A stretch of DNA of 64,000 nucleotides from assembly GCF_002220095.1 (NCBI RefSeq), contig NZ_CP022372.1, forward strand, positions 62,001 through 126,000. The letters run 5' to 3'. This DNA comes from Bosea sp. AS-1. Its GTDB lineage: Bacteria; Pseudomonadota; Alphaproteobacteria; Rhizobiales; Beijerinckiaceae. Positions 35,567 to 45,557 of the stretch are shown here, in pieces. Within the stretch, counting starts at the first letter, position 1. The number at the start of each line of letters is the position of its first letter. The position numbers were made by a program, and so were the translations under genes. The notes beneath the pieces were generated by a model. That model was not told where the DNA came from, ran no database searches, and saw only the letters and a list, made by a program, of their open reading frames with translations.

Positions 35567-37009
35567 TCAGAAGGGGTAGTGCTGGGGGCCTTCGATGGTG
35601 ATCCATCGCAGGTCGGTGAACTCGGCAATGCCAGCCTTGCCGCCGAAGCGGCCATAACCCGAGGCCTTGACGCCGCCGAACGGCATCTGGGCCTCATCCG
35701 CGACCGTCGGTCCGTTGATATGGCAGATGCCCGTTTCCAACCGGCGCGCCACCTCCATCGCCCGCTGGACGTCGCGTCCGAACACGGCCGAGGACAGCCC
35801 GTATTCGGTGTCGTTGGCGACGCGGATCGCCTCCTCGACGCCCCTGACCCGAATGACGCTCTTGGCCGGGCCGAAGGATTCCTCGCTGTAGATGCGCATC
35901 TCCGGCGTGACACGGTCGATAACGGTCGCGGTCACGATCGTGCCTTCGCGCGTGCCGCCGGCCCGGATCTCGGCGCCCTTGGCCCTGGCGTCGGCGACCA
36001 GCGCCTCAATCTTCTCCGCGGCCGCCTCGCTGACCAGCGAGCCGAGCACCACCGGGCCGCGCGGATCGCCAGCCGGCAGGGCGGCCGCCCGGGCCGCGAA
36101 CTTCGCGACGAAGGCGTCGGCGATCGTTTCGTCGACGATGATGCGCTCCGTCGACATGCAGATCTGGCCCTGGTTCATGAAGGAACCGAAGATCGCGGCA
36201 TCCACCGCCGCATCGAGATCGGCGTCATCGAGCACGATCAGGGGCGCCTTGCCGCCGAGCTCGAGCAGCACCGGCTTGAGATGGCGCGCCGCCGTCTCCG
36301 CGATGATGCGCCCGACGCGGGTGGAGCCCGTGAAGTTGATGCGCTTCACCGCGGGATGGACGATCAGGGCCTCGACCACCGCCGCAGCGTCGGCCGGCGC
36401 GTTGGTGACGACGTTGATGACGCCCTTCGGCAGGCCCGCATCGCGCAGAACTTCGCCGATCATGCGCTGGGTCGCCGGGCAGAGCTCCGAAGCTTTCAGC
36501 ACCACCGTGTTGCCGCAGGCGATCGGCAGCGCCACGGCGCGGGTGCCGAGGATCACCGGCGCGTTCCACGGCGCGATGCCGACGCAGACGCCGGCCGCCT
36601 GGCGGATCGCGAGCGAAAGGCAGCCCGGCTTGTCAGAGGGGATGACCTCGCCGCCGATCTGGGTGGTCATCGCCGCGGCCTCGCGCAGCATATTGGCGGC
36701 CAGCGTCGCATTGAACCGGCCCCAGGGCGTGGTCGCGCCGGTCTCGCGCGTCATCGTCGCGGCGAAATCGTCGGCGCGTGCGGCCATCAGATCCGCCGCC
36801 TTGAGCAGCAGCGCGCGCCGCGCCGTCGGGGGCGTCGCGGACCAGGCTGGAAAGGCCGCGGCCGCGGCCTCGACCGCGCGCACCGCATCGTCGACACCAC
36901 CGGCAGCCGCGCGCGAAGCGACATCGCCGCGGACCGGATCCCTGCGCTCGAAGGCGCCACCGGCACGCGCCGGCACATCCTCATTATCGATGAGGAGCCC
37001 AATATCCAT
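35567..37009 (-). CDS. NAD(P)-dependent aldehyde dehydrogenase (benzaldehyde/salicylaldehyde dehydrogenase-like)
   Basis: 480 residues. Cofactor site GIAPWNAPVILGTRAVALPIACGNTVVLKASE, general base Glu in LLELGGKAPLIVL (near 250), and catalytic Cys in FMNQGQICMSTERI (near 284). This sequence group includes salicylaldehyde, vanillin and benzaldehyde dehydrogenases. As the first gene of the operon it would oxidise the aldehyde formed by the ThDP enzyme to the acid. Confidence 0.93.
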   Translation of the reverse strand: MDIGLLIDNEDVPARAGGAFERRDPVRGDVASRAAAGGVDDAVRAVEAAAAAFPAWSATPPTARRALLLKAADLMAARADDFAATMTRETGATTPWGRFNATLAANMLREAAAMTTQIGGEVIPSDKPGCLSLAIRQAAGVCVGIAPWNAPVILGTRAVALPIACGNTVVLKASELCPATQRMIGEVLRDAGLPKGVINVVTNAPADAAAVVEALIVHPAVKRINFTGSTRVGRIIAETAARHLKPVLLELGGKAPLIVLDDADLDAAVDAAIFGSFMNQGQICMSTERIIVDETIADAFVAKFAARAAALPAGDPRGPVVLGSLVSEAAAEKIEALVADARAKGAEIRAGGTREGTIVTATVIDRVTPEMRIYSEESFGPAKSVIRVRGVEEAIRVANDTEYGLSSAVFGRDVQRAMEVARRLETGICHINGPTVADEAQMPFGGVKASGYGRFGGKAGIAEFTDLRWITIEGPQHYPF

Positions 37010-37312
37010 CGCGTTTCTCCCTTGGCCGGCGGCTTGGCCGCTTCGGCAGGCATCGAAGCCTCGTTAACCCGAACTAAGCGCAGAATCGGATCACGCGCAA
37101 GATGATTTGATATCCAATCATTGGACATCAAACTCTGACCCGCAGCGCTGCATGCCTCGGGAAGCGAATGTCTCAGCGGCGCGACAGCGGTCCTGCCGAC
37201 GAGACGGCAGTGGCCGCGCGGGCCGGGACGCTCCCACGCCTGCCTGCCCGGCATGGCGGCCTGCGTCACCGGAGCGCTTTCAGCGTTTCGGGATCGGCGC
37301 TATTCTCGAAGC
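37010..37312. promoter_or_regulatory. Divergent promoter region
   Basis: About 300 bp between the aldehyde dehydrogenase start (minus) and the small membrane gene (plus). It contains the 25-bp palindrome described at 37107-37131. Apart from that I see nothing recognisable in it. Confidence 0.5.
37107..37131. promoter_or_regulatory. Candidate MarR operator (25-bp palindrome)
   Basis: Twelve-base arms around a central C at 37119. The inner part is the exact palindrome TCCAAT-C-ATTGGA, and the arms extend to TTGAT/ATCAA with one mismatch pair. It is AT-rich in a GC-rich setting and lies about 100 bp before the aldehyde dehydrogenase start. Binding by the operon's MarR is inference. Confidence 0.7.
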
Positions 37313-37489
37313 ATGACCCAGACGGAGCATCCCTCCCGCGTCGAGGACGCCCGGCCCAGCCGAGGCGGCCTCCTGCTGCTCGGCGGCGGGGCTTTCGGCT
37401 TGCTGCTCGCCGGGCTGCTGCTGTGGTGGCGCGAGGGCAGCCTGCTGTTCACCGACGGTCTGATCGCCACCATCGTCGCCTGCTTCTAG
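37313..37489 (+). CDS. Small single-span membrane protein (58 aa)
   Basis: 58 residues: a hydrophilic start (TQTEHPSRVEDARPSR), one membrane segment (LLLLGGGAFGLLLAGLLLWW), then a second weakly hydrophobic stretch ending IATIVACF. It lies 33 bp before the SCO gene on the same strand and may be cotranscribed with it. Function unknown. Confidence 0.6.
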   Translation: MTQTEHPSRVEDARPSRGGLLLLGGGAFGLLLAGLLLWWREGSLLFTDGLIATIVACF

Positions 37490-37522
37490 CGGCCCGTCGC
37501 TCCTCTTGCCGGGATATCTTCC

Positions 37523-38119
37523 GTGAACCGCCGCCTCATCCTGCCCCTCGTCGTCTTCCTCGTCGGCGCGCTGGCGCTCGCCACAGCGGCGGTCATCACC
37601 TTCGCGCCCGGAAACCGCACGACCAGCAGCGGCACCGCGAGCGTCGGCGGCCCGTTCACCCTGACTACGCAGGACGGCAAGCCGCTCTCGGACACGGATC
37701 TACGAGGCTCGCCCTTCCTGGTCTTCTTCGGCTTCACCCATTGCCCCGATATCTGCCCGACGAAGCTCTTCGAGATTTCCGAAGCGCTGCGCGCCGCAGG
37801 AGACAGCGACAAGGCCAAGAAGCTGAGGGCCCTGTTCATCACGGTCGACCCCGAGCGCGATACGGTGGAGGCGATGAAGAGCTATCTCGGCTCCTTCGAT
37901 CCGCGCATCATCGGCCTGACCGGCGACCGGGCGGCGATCGACGCGACGATCAAGGCCTACCGCGCCTACGCCAAGAAGACGCCGCTCAAGGACGGCGACT
38001 ACACGATGGACCACACCGCGCTGGTCTATCTGATGGACAAGGACGGCAGCTTCGTCGGCGCCTTCAATATCGAGCAGACGCCCGAGCAGGCGGCGGCGGA
38101 GTGGCTGCGCCACTCATAG
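37523..38119 (+). CDS. SCO1/SenC family copper chaperone
   Basis: A 198-residue membrane-anchored thioredoxin-fold protein for copper delivery to cytochrome c oxidase (CuA). N-terminal anchor LILPLVVFLVGALALATAAV, metal-binding CPDICP (near residue 75) and the conserved His in DHTALVYLMD (near 165). GTG start with a GGGA site. The 3' end overlaps the convergent glycosyltransferase gene by 56 bp. Confidence 0.95.
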   Translation: MNRRLILPLVVFLVGALALATAAVITFAPGNRTTSSGTASVGGPFTLTTQDGKPLSDTDLRGSPFLVFFGFTHCPDICPTKLFEISEALRAAGDSDKAKKLRALFITVDPERDTVEAMKSYLGSFDPRIIGLTGDRAAIDATIKAYRAYAKKTPLKDGDYTMDHTALVYLMDKDGSFVGAFNIEQTPEQAAAEWLRHS

Positions 38120-40037
38120 CCGCCTCGGCAACTGACTGCGGCGCGCGCCGGCGCGCCAGCCCATGCTCGGTCTTGTTCCAGGCGAAACGCCGGTTGAAAT
38201 AATCGTAGAACGCCATCCAGGCCGCGACCGAGACCAGCCCGTAATAAAGTGGCAGCAGCGGCAGGAGCAGCAGCAGCCCCGGATCACGGCGGCGTAGCGC
38301 GCCGATCGCCGGCGGCAGGAAAAGCGCCAGCGTACCGAACAGCCAGATCGCCAGGGCAAAGGCCGAGGTCAGCGTGACGAGCGCATTGGCGGGAGCGAAG
38401 AGCGAGCCTTCCCAATAAGCGAAGACGGTCGCGACCGCGAAGATCGGATAGCCCAGCGCCGAGACGATCGTGCCCACCGCCAGCGAGGCGAAGGCGAAGG
38501 TCGCAGCAAAGCCGGCCTCGCGCAGCAGGCGCAGCGGCGCCCGGGCGTGCGTCACGGCCGTCTGCATGTAGCCCTTGATCCAGCGCGAGCGCTGCTTGAG
38601 CCAGGCCTTGAGCGTCACCGGCGCCTCCTCGCGCGTATCGGAAGGCAGGTCGCCGATGCGGTAACCGGCCCGGACCAGCCGCACCGCCAGGTCGGCATCC
38701 TCGGTAACGTTCCAGGCATCCCAGCCGCCGAGGGTGCGCAGCACTGCCGTGCGAAAATGGTTCGAGGTGCCGCCGAGCATGATCGGCAGTCCTGCCCGCA
38801 GCAGCCCCGGGTTGAGCACCTCGAACAGCCCGGCATATTCCAGGGCGAACAGGGCGGGCAGCAGGCCCTCCTCGGCATGATCGATCACCAGCCGCGCCTG
38901 GAGACAGGCCAGATCGTCGGGCGCGCGCGAAAACCGCGCCGCCGCCAGCCGCAATTGCTGCGGATCGGGAATATCCTCGGCGTCGAAGATGGTGAAAAGC
39001 GTCCCGCGCGCCTCGAGCAAGGCCAGGTTCAGCGCACGAGGCTTGGTGCGAGGCTGGCCGGGCGGAACGATCGTCACCGTGACGTGAGGCGGCAGGGACA
39101 GCCGTGCCAATTCGGCCTGCATGCCGGCATCATCGGCTTCGACCAGCAGGCGGATATCGAGCTTCGATGGCGGGTAGTCCAATTGCGACAGCGCCTTGAG
39201 CATCTGCCGCAGGACCGCCTCCTCCCGGTACATCGGCACGGCGACGGTATAGACCGGCAGGCGGCTATCGTCGGGACGCCAGCGCTGCGTGCGCCAGAGA
39301 TCGGGCATGGCGCGCTCCATCGACGCCGCAAGCCGCAGCAGGATCAGCCCGAGAAAAAGCGGCCCGAGCAGCAATGCGACGGCGAAGAAGGTCTGGAGCG
39401 GGGCGAAGATGCCGCCGAGCGTCGCCGCGGCAAGGGCGATGCCGGTCGCCACGACCTGGCCACGACTGGCTCCCGTGCGGGCACTGTCACGGACGAGCCC
39501 GTCTTCGTCGAGCCCCGCCACGCGCTGCGCGAGCCGCGCCTCGTTGGCGCCCCGCAATGCGGCCGCGAACTGGGCCGGCGTGGTGACCGCGACGTCCTCG
39601 CGCTGCCGCGGCCCGGCCTCGAGCATGTGACGCAGCGCAGGCCCCTCGGGAGCGAGCACGAAACGGAAGCGTCGCGAAATCCTGCCCGCCGTCGGCGCAA
39701 TGCCGCTGCGCAGGACGGACTCGTAAGTCCCGCCGGGGACGAGATCGAACGCTCCGGGGTGAAACGGCAGCCCGAGCTCGGCAGCGAGCGCGCGATAAAA
39801 GCCGTCCTTGTCGATCAGCCCCAGCGCAAGGAGCTCGCGGACGGGGTCGGTTCCATTGCGTCTGGCGCGCTGTGCGACGAGGGCGAGACTCGCGGGAGCA
39901 AACCCCTGGCGCGACAGGAACGCGATCTCGACAGGCAAGGCGGCAAAGCCGTAGCCCGGCGAAGCGGCAACGCTCTCCTGACCGTCGCCCCCCACGGCCC
40001 GGCCCCCTCGACGCAACACGATCCGGACGCCCAGCAC
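38064..40037 (-). CDS. Membrane glycosyltransferase, GT2 (XagB-like) with N-terminal MshEN/T2SSE_N-like domain
   Basis: 657 residues. The N-terminal part (LLALGLIDKDGFYRALAAELGLPF, near residues 68-90) resembles the GspE N-terminal domain found in XagB-type glycosyltransferases. Two membrane segments precede the GT2 catalytic domain, which has acidic motifs VEADDAG and FDAEDIPDP, the TEDADLAVRL motif and QRSRWIKG (QxxRW) for processive synthesis. Several C-terminal membrane segments follow. It probably makes a surface polysaccharide. The start (GTG 40037) is uncertain; a second GTG at 40019 is possible. Confidence 0.85.
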   Translation of the reverse strand: MLGVRIVLRRGGRAVGGDGQESVAASPGYGFAALPVEIAFLSRQGFAPASLALVAQRARRNGTDPVRELLALGLIDKDGFYRALAAELGLPFHPGAFDLVPGGTYESVLRSGIAPTAGRISRRFRFVLAPEGPALRHMLEAGPRQREDVAVTTPAQFAAALRGANEARLAQRVAGLDEDGLVRDSARTGASRGQVVATGIALAAATLGGIFAPLQTFFAVALLLGPLFLGLILLRLAASMERAMPDLWRTQRWRPDDSRLPVYTVAVPMYREEAVLRQMLKALSQLDYPPSKLDIRLLVEADDAGMQAELARLSLPPHVTVTIVPPGQPRTKPRALNLALLEARGTLFTIFDAEDIPDPQQLRLAAARFSRAPDDLACLQARLVIDHAEEGLLPALFALEYAGLFEVLNPGLLRAGLPIMLGGTSNHFRTAVLRTLGGWDAWNVTEDADLAVRLVRAGYRIGDLPSDTREEAPVTLKAWLKQRSRWIKGYMQTAVTHARAPLRLLREAGFAATFAFASLAVGTIVSALGYPIFAVATVFAYWEGSLFAPANALVTLTSAFALAIWLFGTLALFLPPAIGALRRRDPGLLLLLPLLPLYYGLVSVAAWMAFYDYFNRRFAWNKTEHGLARRRAPQSVAEAAMSGAATPPPPARASARY

Positions 40038-40107
40038 GCCCGGATAACCTATGGTTGCATCTTTCCGTCAGGAGAGTCGAGGGAGCGGCGGTTCGACTTT
40101 CGGCCGG

Positions 40108-40120
40108 CCGCTGACGTCCG

Positions 40121-40127
<7 letters not shown>
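40108..40127. other. Perfect 20-bp palindrome over the trpB stop codon
   Basis: CCGCTGACG-TC-CGTCAGCGG spans the TGA of trpB. No T-run follows in the trpB direction, so this would be an mRNA 3' end structure rather than a classical terminator. Confidence 0.5.
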
Positions 40128-41334
<1,207 letters not shown>

Positions 41335-41338
<4 letters not shown>

Positions 41339-42018
41339 GCGCTCGAGCTTTCCTGTCCTGCCGCGGCGGCCTTGCGGGCCGCCGCGATGAATTCCGCGAT
41401 CCGGGCCGGGTCCTTGACCCCCGGCGCGCTTTCGACACCCGAGGAGACGTCGACGCCCGCCGGCCGCGCGATGCCGATCGCCTGCGCGACATTGGCCGGA
41501 TCGAGCCCGCCCGATAGCATGAAGCGCTGCGCAGGGTCGAGGCCGGCGAGCAGGCTCCAGTCGAAGGGCCTGCCATGCCCGCCGGGGAAGGCCGCATCCT
41601 TCGGCGGCTTGGCATCGAGCAGGATGCGGTCGGCGACGCTATGGTAAGCGCCGACAGCGGCAAGGTCGGCCGCCTCGGCGATACCGAGCGCCTTCATCAC
41701 CGGCAGGCCGGTCGCGCGGCGCAGCGCAGCGACCTCGTCCGGCGTCTCGCGCCCATGAAGCTGCAGCCAGTCGGGCTTCAACGCCTCCGCGAGCTCAACC
41801 GCCCGCCGCTCGTCCCAATCGACGATCAGCACGACGATCTCGGTCTTCCCTCGTGCCATGGCGGCGAGCTCCCCGGCGCGCTCCAGGGTGACGAAGCGGG
41901 GGCTCTTCGGATGAAAGTTGAGCCCGATCATGTCCGCGCCGCCCGCCATGGCCGCTTCCAGCGTCTCTGGCGTCGACAGGCCGCAGATCTTGATCGCGAA
42001 GGAGGAGAGGTCGGTCAT
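41335..42018 (-). CDS. trpF: Phosphoribosylanthranilate isomerase
   Basis: 227 residues. Amadori rearrangement step of tryptophan synthesis, TIM barrel. Catalytic Cys in [12 protein letters not shown] (near residue 12) and Asp in [10 protein letters not shown]. Phosphate-binding end regions [12 protein letters not shown] and GVDVSSGVE. The ATG at 42018 after AGGCGAG is chosen since the upstream extension is unconserved. Confidence 0.96.
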
Positions 42019-42143
42019 CGGCTCGCCTTTAGCACAGTCGCATCGTCTGCGCAGGCCGTCGCCGGCATGCCACACTTGCGACACGCTGGCGAAGGAAGCC
42101 ATGGTGCGGAAGGGCGAAGACAAGGGGCGCGACAAGTTTCGCA

Positions 42144-43430
42144 ATGCAGCGGGGCGTTTTGACCATTGCGGCGACCGTGCTCGCCCTCATCGGCCTCGCA
42201 GCCACAGGCTTCTATTTCTACAGCCAGCCACGCACGTTGCGCCTCGCCGTCGGGCCGATCGGCTCCGAGGACGCGCGTATGGCGGCCGCCTTCGTCCAGG
42301 GCCTGAATCGCGACAAGGCCGACGTCCGCATCCGGCTCGTGCTCACCGATGGAGCCGAAGACAGCGCCAAGAAGATCGATGCCGGCCAGGCCGATCTCGC
42401 CTTGCTCAGGGCCGATATCGCCATGCCCTCGACGGCCGACACCGTCCTGATCACGCGCCGGACCTATCCCTTCTTCATCACGACGAAGGAGACGGGGATC
42501 AGCCGCATCGCGGACCTGCGCGGGCGCAGGGTCGGGGTCACGCGCAACCCCGCCGGAAACACGACGCTGCTGAAACGGGTGCTGGCGCAGTACGAAGTCA
42601 GGCCCGAAGAGATCGAGATCGTCGGCCTGACGCAGGAGGAGATCGTCACGGCCCCCAAGGAGAAGCGCATCGACGCCTTCTTCTCGATCAACGCGGTCGG
42701 CAAGCACACCAACAATGACGGGTTGCGCCGGCTGCGTTCGGCCTGGGGGGAGGATCCCGTGCTGATCCCGATCCGCGAGGCCGATGCGCTGGCGGCCCAT
42801 TATCGCTCGATCGAATCCGGAGAGATCGTGCGCGGCGCGCTGGGCGGCGACCCGCCCAGGCCGGCGGAGAGCCTGCAGACCATCTCGATCACCTCGCGCC
42901 TGGTCGCGGCGCAGAGCCTCGACGACACGCTCGTCGGCAACCTGACCAAGGATATTCTCGACCTGCGCCTGACATTGGCCACGGAGTTGCCGGCAATCCA
43001 GGCCCTGGAAACGCCAGCGACCGACAAGGACGCACCGTTGCCGGTCCATTCGGGCGCGGCCGCCTATATCGACGGCGAACAGGAAACCTTCTTCGACCGC
43101 TATGGCGACTGGTTCTATATCGGCGCCATGGTGCTCTCCGCGCTCGGCACGGGCGGGGCGGCGATCCTCGGCCGCGAGGGCGCCAACCGGCGCCGGCGCG
43201 CCATGGCCGGCCTCGACGAGCTCCTTGCCCTGCTCGCCGTCATCCGCTCCTGCGAGGACGAGACGGAATTGATGCGCCTGGGCCAGGAGGCCGATTTGAT
43301 CCTCAGCCACGTGCTTGCCGACTACGCCAAGGGCGATCTCGACACCGCCGCGCTCGCCGCCTACCGCCTCGCCATCGACCAGGTCGGGCGGGCCGTCGCC
43401 GAGCGGCAGCGGGCGCTGGCGGAAGGCTGA
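42144..43430 (+). CDS. TAXI-family TRAP solute-binding-like protein, membrane-anchored, orphan
   Basis: 428 residues. An N-terminal uncleaved-looking membrane anchor (TIAATVLALIGLAATGFYFY) is followed by a TAXI-type binding domain (LRLAVGPIGSEDARMAAAF, then RRVGVTRNPAGNTTLL and DAFFSINAVGKHT). A second membrane segment (WFYIGAMVLSALGTGGAAIL, near 320) and a cytoplasmic helical tail of about 80 residues follow. No TRAP permease gene is near, so a sensory or regulatory role is possible. Role unknown. Confidence 0.8.
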   Translation: MQRGVLTIAATVLALIGLAATGFYFYSQPRTLRLAVGPIGSEDARMAAAFVQGLNRDKADVRIRLVLTDGAEDSAKKIDAGQADLALLRADIAMPSTADTVLITRRTYPFFITTKETGISRIADLRGRRVGVTRNPAGNTTLLKRVLAQYEVRPEEIEIVGLTQEEIVTAPKEKRIDAFFSINAVGKHTNNDGLRRLRSAWGEDPVLIPIREADALAAHYRSIESGEIVRGALGGDPPRPAESLQTISITSRLVAAQSLDDTLVGNLTKDILDLRLTLATELPAIQALETPATDKDAPLPVHSGAAAYIDGEQETFFDRYGDWFYIGAMVLSALGTGGAAILGREGANRRRRAMAGLDELLALLAVIRSCEDETELMRLGQEADLILSHVLADYAKGDLDTAALAAYRLAIDQVGRAVAERQRALAEG

Positions 43431-43567
43431 AAAGCGCCTCGCGCATTCACCTTTCCGCATCGCCCGTGGTTGCCGAAAAGCCCGGCAGCGTTTATGTGCA
43501 GCGCAACGAATTCCAGATTCACGTGAAACGGGCTGCGCCGGCAGGGCATCGAACCTGACCGGCTCGT

Positions 43568-43585
43568 GGCCTTGAAAGCAAGGCC
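43568..43585 (+). other. Hairpin covering the probable typA ribosome site
   Basis: GGCCTTG-AAAG-CAAGGCC, a perfect 7-bp stem that ends eight bases before the typA ATG. The AAGG core in the 3' arm is the only plausible SD, so the stem could limit initiation. Confidence 0.5.
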
Positions 43586-43593
43586 CTTAACGC

Positions 43594-45417
43594 ATGTCCA
43601 TGCGCAACATCGCCATCATCGCGCACGTCGACCATGGCAAGACGACCCTCGTCGACAAGCTGCTGCAGCAGTCCGGCGCCTTCCGCGAGAACCAGCGCGT
43701 CGCCGAACGCGTGATGGATTCCAACGACCTCGAGAAGGAGCGCGGCATCACAATCCTGGCCAAGGCGACGTCGGTCGTCTGGAAGGATACGCGCATCAAC
43801 ATCGTCGACACCCCCGGCCACGCCGATTTCGGCGGCGAGGTCGAGCGCATCCTGAACATGGTCGACTCGGCCATCGTGCTGGTCGACGCTGCCGAAGGCC
43901 CGATGCCGCAGACCAAGTTCGTGGTCTCGAAGGCGCTGAAGCTCGGCCTCAAGCCGATCGTCGCGATCAACAAGGTCGACAAGCCGGACGCGCGTACCCA
44001 GGAAGTCATCAACGAGGTCTTCGACCTCTTCGCCGCGCTCGACGCCACCGACGAGCAGCTCGACTTCCCGATCCTTTACGGCTCGGGCAAGCAGGGCTGG
44101 ATGGCGGATTCGCCGGAAGGTCCGCAGGATCAGGGCCTGGCGCCGATGTACGACCTCATCCTGAAGCACGTTCCGGCGCCGAAGGTCGAGGACGGCCCGT
44201 TCCGCATGATCGGCACGCTGCTCGAGGCCAATCCCTATCTCGGCCGCATCATCACCGGCCGCGTCACCTCCGGCTCGGCCAAGCCGAACCAGACCATCAA
44301 GGTGCTCTCTGGCGACGGCTCGACCGTCGAGACCGGCCGCATCTCGAAGATCCTCGCCTTCCGCGGCCTCGAGCGCCAGCCGATCGAGGAAGCGGTCGCG
44401 GGCGACATCGTCTCGATCGCCGGACTGGTGAAGGGCACCGTCGCCGACACCTTCTGCGATCCGGCCGTTACCGAGCCGATCGAGGCCCAGCCGATCGATC
44501 CGCCGACCGTGTCGATGACCTTCTCGGTCAACGACTCGCCGCTCGCCGGCACCGAGGGCGACAAGGTCACCACCCGCGTCATCCGCGACCGCCTGTTCAA
44601 GGAGGCCGAAGGCAATGTCGCGCTGAAGATCGAGGAAGCCGCCGACAAGGACAGCTACATCGTCTCCGGCCGCGGCGAACTGCAGCTCGCGATCCTGATC
44701 GAGACGATGCGTCGCGAGGGCTTCGAGCTGGGCGTGTCGCGCCCCCGCGTCGTCTTCACCCGCGACGAGGCCGGCCAGCTGCTCGAGCCGATCGAGGAAG
44801 TCGTGATCGACGTCGACGAGGAGCATTCCGGCGTCGTCGTCCAGAAGATGTCCGAGCGGAAGGCCGACATGCTGGAGATGCGGCCCTCCGGCGGCAACCG
44901 CCAGCGCCTCGTCTTCCATGCGCCGACCCGCGGCCTGATCGGCTACCAGGGCGAGCTGCTGACCGACACGCGCGGCACCGCGATCATGAACCGGCTGTTC
45001 CACGCCTACATGCCCTACAAGGGCGAGATCGCCGGCCGCCGCAACGGCGTGCTGATCGCGATGGAGACCGGCGAGGCTGTCGCCTACGCTCTCTGGAACC
45101 TGGAAGACCGCGGCCCGATGATGATCGAGCCGGGCTGGAAGGTGTATCAGGGCATGATCGTCGGCGAGCACACCCGCGAGAACGATCTCGAGGTGAACGT
45201 GCTCAAGGGCAAGAAGCTCACCAACATCCGCACCACGTCGAAGGATGAGGCGGTGCGCCTGACCCCGCCGATCCGCATGACGCTGGAGCGCTCGCTGGCC
45301 TGGATCGACGACGACGAGCTCGTCGAGGTCACGCCGAAGTCGATCCGCCTGCGCAAGGGCATCCTCGATCCGAACGAGCGCAAGCGCGCCCAGAAGCAGA
45401 AGGCCGAAGTGGCCTGA
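43594..45417 (+). CDS. typA: Ribosome-binding GTPase TypA/BipA
   Basis: A 607-residue translational GTPase involved in ribosome assembly and in cold and stress adaptation. G1 [11 protein letters not shown]2 region ERGITI, G3 DTPGHADF, G4 NKVDKPDA. Domains II-III and the TypA-specific C-terminal domain ([19 protein letters not shown]) follow. Length matches the family (about 605). Followed by a strong intrinsic terminator. Confidence 0.97.
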   Translation: MSMRNIAIIAHVDHGKTTLVDKLLQQSGAFRENQRVAERVMDSNDLEKERGITILAKATSVVWKDTRINIVDTPGHADFGGEVERILNMVDSAIVLVDAAEGPMPQTKFVVSKALKLGLKPIVAINKVDKPDARTQEVINEVFDLFAALDATDEQLDFPILYGSGKQGWMADSPEGPQDQGLAPMYDLILKHVPAPKVEDGPFRMIGTLLEANPYLGRIITGRVTSGSAKPNQTIKVLSGDGSTVETGRISKILAFRGLERQPIEEAVAGDIVSIAGLVKGTVADTFCDPAVTEPIEAQPIDPPTVSMTFSVNDSPLAGTEGDKVTTRVIRDRLFKEAEGNVALKIEEAADKDSYIVSGRGELQLAILIETMRREGFELGVSRPRVVFTRDEAGQLLEPIEEVVIDVDEEHSGVVVQKMSERKADMLEMRPSGGNRQRLVFHAPTRGLIGYQGELLTDTRGTAIMNRLFHAYMPYKGEIAGRRNGVLIAMETGEAVAYALWNLEDRGPMMIEPGWKVYQGMIVGEHTRENDLEVNVLKGKKLTNIRTTSKDEAVRLTPPIRMTLERSLAWIDDDELVEVTPKSIRLRKGILDPNERKRAQKQKAEVA

Positions 45418-45424
45418 GATCCGA

Positions 45425-45456
45425 TGCCCGGGCGCAAGCCCGGGCATTCTTCTTTT
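45425..45456 (+). terminator. Intrinsic terminator after typA
   Basis: TGCCCGGGC-GCAA-GCCCGGGCA followed by TTCTTCTTTT: a 9-bp stem with a T-rich tail. Confidence 0.9.
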
Positions 45457-45557
45457 GGGATCTGCGCCCAGCGCAGCCCGCGAATGATGCCTGCGACGAT
45501 TGCCCTCGCATCCGTGCTCTGATCCTCTGCCCGCCTCTCAGGGGAAGGATCATCGCC

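Noticed and set aside
43530..43600. tRNA-like sequence upstream of typA (T-loop-like GGTTCGAT on the minus strand and an anticodon-like stem)
   Set aside because: The T-arm does not pair properly, and no acceptor stem or D-arm could be matched, so no tRNA or tRNA fragment is called.
43519..45447. 642-residue frame antisense to typA
   Set aside because: Mirror frame of a GC-rich gene; no motif, and the opposite strand is a full-length GTPase with its own terminator.
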